8,663 bases of DNA, from NCBI GenBank assembly GCA_013140955.1, contig JABFRY010000464.1:1-8663 (forward strand). Direction: 5' to 3'. Source of the DNA: Acidobacteriota bacterium. Lineage in GTDB: Bacteria; Acidobacteriota; Vicinamibacteria; Vicinamibacterales; UBA2999. A model generated the notes under the pieces. That model was not told the DNA's origin. It ran no database searches and worked only from the letters and a program-made list of their open reading frames with translations. How positions within the stretch are numbered: position 1 is the first letter of the stretch; every line of letters starts with the position of its first letter. This document shows, one piece after another, positions 6,196 through 8,663 of this stretch. A program made the position numbers and the translations under genes.

Positions 6196-6690
6196 CTACC
6201 TCGTTCGGACGCTCTCAGGTGTAAGCCGCTTCGACATCGGATACGAGGTCACGCGGCCGAATACAAGGGACGGCTCTCCGCTTGGGGAGTAGCCCCTGGC
6301 TGTGTAGAACTGGCGAGCGGTCACGGTGCTCTCGAGTCTGACCTCGTGCAGGCCCAACCGCGTCGCCTCGTGTTCCAGGAACGCCAGCAGCGCCGTGCTC
6401 GCGCCTTGAAAGCGGGCATCGGGAGACACGTAGAGCAATGCCAGCCCTCCACCCGTGTTCATCAAGGCGAAGCCGACGATCGCCCCGGGTGCCTCGGCAA
6501 CGACCGCGATGAGGCCTGGCGAGGCAATCCACGACTCCACGTTCTGGACGGTCTTGTTCGACAGCCACGTCGCGATCGTCGTCGGATCACCGCCGTGGTC
6601 GTCGACGCAGAGCTCAGCGATGGAACGCCGTGTGGCTTCACAGGCCGCCGGCGCGTCCGCGGCTTCGGCACGTCGAACCACGATGTCCAT
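6196..6690 (-). CDS. GNAT family N-acetyltransferase
   Basis: A 164-aa protein of standard GNAT length. VVRRAEAADAPAACEATR (4-21) is the typical first strand and helix. IVGFALMNTGGGLALLYVSP (71-90) forms the central strands, and DARFQGASTALLAFLEHEA (91-109) the acetyl-CoA pyrophosphate loop. That loop reads R-F-Q-G-A-S where many members have Q/R-x-x-G-x-G/A. VRLESTVTARQFYTARGY (117-134) is motif B. Substrate unknown; small molecules and protein N-termini are both possible. I chose ATG 6690 for its AGGAGG eight bases upstream and the fit to the family N-terminus. A longer frame starts at 6786, overlapping the mrr stop as ATGA, but it lacks a ribosome-binding site and would add a 32-residue low-complexity tail. 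The 92-bp gap after mrr on the same strand suggests shared transcription. Confidence 0.88.
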   Translation of the reverse strand: MDIVVRRAEAADAPAACEATRRSIAELCVDDHGGDPTTIATWLSNKTVQNVESWIASPGLIAVVAEAPGAIVGFALMNTGGGLALLYVSPDARFQGASTALLAFLEHEATRLGLHEVRLESTVTARQFYTARGYSPSGEPSLVFGRVTSYPMSKRLTPESVRTR

Positions 6691-6782
6691 ACCCTGCGCC
6701 TCCTGCGCGGAAACAGCAGTTCTCAGGGCGGGCATGAAGGCATGCGCCGATCGGCGGTCAGCTGCACCTCTCGGTCCACCGC

Positions 6783-7643
6783 TCATTTCCGGAACTCGCT
6801 GAAAAATGCCGCATCAAGTTCGAATGTCTGGCGGGGTCGCAGACCAAGCTCGAGGCGCTCCATCATCCCCGCAAGCTTCTCCCCATCGACCAGCTCAATC
6901 GACGGAGCGCCGTCTCGCACGGCCTCCTTTCGAGCCTCGGACGTGAATGACCCAGTCGTGATGATGATTCCCTTGTCCGCCCGCCCGGTCATCGCACCGC
7001 GAAAATCCCGAACATGGCTTGGCGTGACGGAACCAGCGTACTTCTTGCACTGGAAGAGGACCTTGAAACTCACGAGGGCGTTCACCTGCAGAATGCCGAT
7101 GCCGTCGATCCCGCCGTCGCCCGAACGACCAGTGACGGTGACCTCCTGAAAGCCGGATTCCCGGAGTAGCCGCTGGCAGAACCGCTCGAAGCCAGCAGCA
7201 GGTAGCCCGTGAAGGGTCTGGGCCAGTTCCTCCCGGTAGTCTCCGACAACCGGGACGGTCTTGTCTGCGTCGGCGGCGGCCGAGTCCGCGCCAGGAGGCG
7301 GCTTCTGTGCCGACACTTCACGGACGATTTGTTGGATCTCTTCAGGCGAGACGGGCCCCAGGGCCCGGCCCTTTTCCGTCAGCGTCCACACCCCGCGCTG
7401 GGACGAGTCGATATACCCGGCCTTTGCGAGGTAGAAGCGAGCCCAGTGCACCTGGTTCTCGAATCGCGTCTGGACGCCACTGGGCAGCGGCTCTGACTGC
7501 TCTGAGTCGGAAATCCGTAGTGCGCGGGCGACGACGCTGCGTACTTCGTCTGGCCGGCCCGACCCACCAAGCTCTCGAATCGCCTGAATCACCGGCCCGA
7601 TGAATCGGGCGAACTGAGATGTCGGATTCTTGGTTCTCGCCAC
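6783..7643 (-). CDS. mrr: Mrr-family (type IV) restriction endonuclease
   Basis: A protein of 286 aa from the GTG at 7643; an in-frame TTG at 7670 would add nine residues. Neither start has a strong ribosome-binding site. The N-terminal 100 or so residues match the Mrr_N winged helix: FIGPVIQAIRELGGSGRPDE near the start and AGYIDSSQRGVWTLTEKGR ending it. After a linker rich in Pro and Ala, GLPAAGFERFCQRLL opens the Mrr_cat domain. Its nuclease core is GDGGIDGIG (residues 175-183, catalytic D180) and FQCKKY (197-202), giving D-Q-x-K with Q198 and K200. IIITTGSFTSEARKEA and IELVDGEKL complete the domain. Mrr enzymes cut DNA with foreign methylation and need no partner methyltransferase; none is seen here. 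The catalytic residues are intact. Confidence 0.92.
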   Translation of the reverse strand: MARTKNPTSQFARFIGPVIQAIRELGGSGRPDEVRSVVARALRISDSEQSEPLPSGVQTRFENQVHWARFYLAKAGYIDSSQRGVWTLTEKGRALGPVSPEEIQQIVREVSAQKPPPGADSAAADADKTVPVVGDYREELAQTLHGLPAAGFERFCQRLLRESGFQEVTVTGRSGDGGIDGIGILQVNALVSFKVLFQCKKYAGSVTPSHVRDFRGAMTGRADKGIIITTGSFTSEARKEAVRDGAPSIELVDGEKLAGMMERLELGLRPRQTFELDAAFFSEFRK

Positions 7644-7675
7644 GGTGTGTGCTCGTGATAATCGGTCCAAGAGTG

Positions 7676-7693
7676 CCGCTTCAGCCGAAGCGG
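7676..7693. terminator. Perfect seven-bp hairpin upstream of mrr
   Basis: CCGCTTC (7676-7682), loop AGCC, GAAGCGG (7687-7693). It lies 33 bp before the GTG start of mrr and 60 bp beyond the stop of the small membrane protein on the same strand. It could end transcription of that gene or act as an operator or attenuator for mrr. No T-run follows the stem on the minus strand, so the terminator reading is uncertain. Confidence 0.3.
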
Positions 7694-7752
7694 TTCACGA
7701 CCGCACCGGCCGTCGCCAGCGACAGGCGGATGGCAGGCACCCGGCGATCGCG

Positions 7753-7944
7753 CTACGCCCTGCCGAGCCTCGCGATGAACTTCGATACGCCGGTCTCACA
7801 GGCAATGGCCAAGGCCGACAGCACCCCCACCACGGCGCACGCGGCCCAGATCTCATCGGGCGACTGCCGCCAAATGGCCTGGCCGGCCACGCTCATGAAC
7901 AACCCACCACCGCCAACAGCTGCCGCAGTCAACTTACGACGCAT
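7753..7944 (-). CDS. Small two-helix membrane protein, unknown function
   Basis: A 63-aa protein. The first hydrophobic stretch is at about 5-25 (Ala/Gly-rich, GGGGLFMSVAGQAIW), the second at about 32-50 (IWAACAVVGVLSALAIA), with a short polar loop RQSPDE between them. Both ends are basic: MRRK at the start and K-F-I-A-R-L-G-R-A at the end, predicting both termini in the cytoplasm. I chose ATG 7944 because GGAG lies seven bases upstream and the hydrophobic segment follows at once; the open frame extends to 8247 but that extension is not protein-like. I do not recognise a family. It precedes mrr on the same strand with a 109-bp gap containing a hairpin. It is short, so the coding call rests on the ribosome-binding site and the membrane pattern. 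Confidence 0.55.
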   Translation of the reverse strand: MRRKLTAAAVGGGGLFMSVAGQAIWRQSPDEIWAACAVVGVLSALAIACETGVSKFIARLGRA

Positions 7945-8663
7945 TTCGGTACTCCAATCCGGTAAGCGGTGTCGCGATCCTTGCCTGTGTCGGTATCGGC
8001 CGCCCTTATCAGCACTGGAATCCAGACTGCCGGCCGTTCGGTACACGTGCAGGAAGCCTGGCGCTCGAATGGACAACTGTGAGACACCTCTATCGGCGTA
8101 ACGCTCGTCGCCTGCAGCACGCTGGCTGGCGCACGGCAGCGGTCCACACGCGGTGCGAACCGCGCTGGCATGCCGTGTAACCGTGATTTGAGAGGGCCAC
8201 GGATCGCTGATGGGGCGCAGTCTAGCACCCGGCTTCCGCAGCCACAATCAGCAATGGCGGTGGGTTCGGCGGCCCGGATCACCGCGGGCGTCGTCAGGGT
8301 ATTACGGGGCGCGTCCGGTAGTGGCTGCGCGTATGCCGGTCCCGCACACCGTTGCGCAGAGAGGCGGCGTGAGCGCTGGCCGCACGTAGCTGGGCGCCCT
8401 ATGGCAATAGCGCCGTGAAGCGCGGGCGCGACGTGCGCTGACCAGCCGGCCTCACGCCACGGGCGGGGCGGGGGCGGCCGCGTGCGGTGCCGACTGGCGA
8501 GGCACGCCGACACTCGTCAGGGACACCGACACCGTAGTTGGCCACCGCCGCCGAAACCGACACTGAAATCCCAGCGACGCGAATCCCCGTCGCGAGTTCC
8601 CTCCCCGCGTACCCACCGTTCGGCACCCCTGCCACAAGCACCACGCCAGTCCCCGCGTCGTGA
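7945..8663. other. 719-bp stretch with no supported gene
   Basis: I find no protein family, tRNA, repeat array or mobile-element end here. On the minus strand a frame is open from the right edge to 8399 and begins HDAGTGVVLVAGVPNGGYAG at the edge. It becomes Arg/Pro-rich after about 8500 and could at best be the tail of a gene cut by the window. On the plus strand, 8083-8418 is open and contains TLVAC, which resembles a lipobox, but it has no start codon before it. The segment 8510-8570 is enriched in short GACACCGAC/GTGTCGGT words, which explains some of these open frames. Confidence 0.4.

Noticed and set aside
550..7944. Integron cassette array
   Set aside because: Gene content and mostly one orientation suggested it, but I found no convincing GTTRRRY/RYYYAAC attC ends between the units and no integrase.
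8083..8418. Plus-strand lipoprotein suggested by the residues TLVAC
   Set aside because: No ATG, GTG or TTG precedes the supposed lipobox before the stop at 8080-8082, and the rest is Arg-rich without a fold signature.

Overview
This is an 8.7 kb, GC-rich (roughly two-thirds G+C by eye) bacterial segment packed with small accessory genes. There are no ribosomal, tRNA or other phylogenetic markers, so taxonomy is open. High GC, free-standing one-to-three-gene units and this family mix (RibD-type reductase, VOC protein, nucleotidyltransferase, serine hydrolase, VapBC, GNAT, Mrr) fit a soil or environmental bacterium; Acidobacteriota-like is a guess, not a demonstration.

Layout, left to right. 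The left edge cuts into the C-terminal part of a plus-strand protein (3-392), probably a small lipocalin-like beta-barrel. A minus-strand RibD/DHFR-like reductase (550-1122) converges on it and has a perfect 19-bp palindrome just upstream of its start. Next is a decayed minus-strand toxin-antitoxin locus: a BrnA antitoxin with a nonsense codon and a one-base frameshift (1186-1508), preceded by an open frame ending like a BrnT toxin (1468-1623). A plus-strand exported TraB/TIKI-like protein (1826-2659) follows; its promoter-like sequence suggests a nearly leaderless mRNA.

From 2759 to 7944 every gene lies on the minus strand, in short units transcribed right to left: a 63-aa two-helix membrane protein (7753-7944); an Mrr-family restriction endonuclease followed by a GNAT acetyltransferase (7643-6196); vapB-vapC with a clear sigma70-type promoter covered by repeated operator half-sites, then a membrane-anchored serine beta-lactamase-like hydrolase (5976-4064); and a nucleotidyltransferase followed by a VOC (bleomycin-resistance/glyoxalase-type) protein (3994-2759). 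The last 0.7 kb (7945-8663) has no gene I can support beyond a weak open frame at the edge.

The genes do not form one recognisable pathway. The shared theme is defence and stress: two toxin-antitoxin loci (one intact, one dead), a methylation-type restriction enzyme with no visible methyltransferase, and several small-molecule-modifying or antibiotic-resistance-type enzymes. I looked for integron attC sites, IS elements, CRISPR repeats and phage genes and saw none. I do not see a convincing previously undescribed system. The most informative points are the vapBC control region, the brnTA relic, the ribD palindrome and the unannotated small membrane protein next to mrr.
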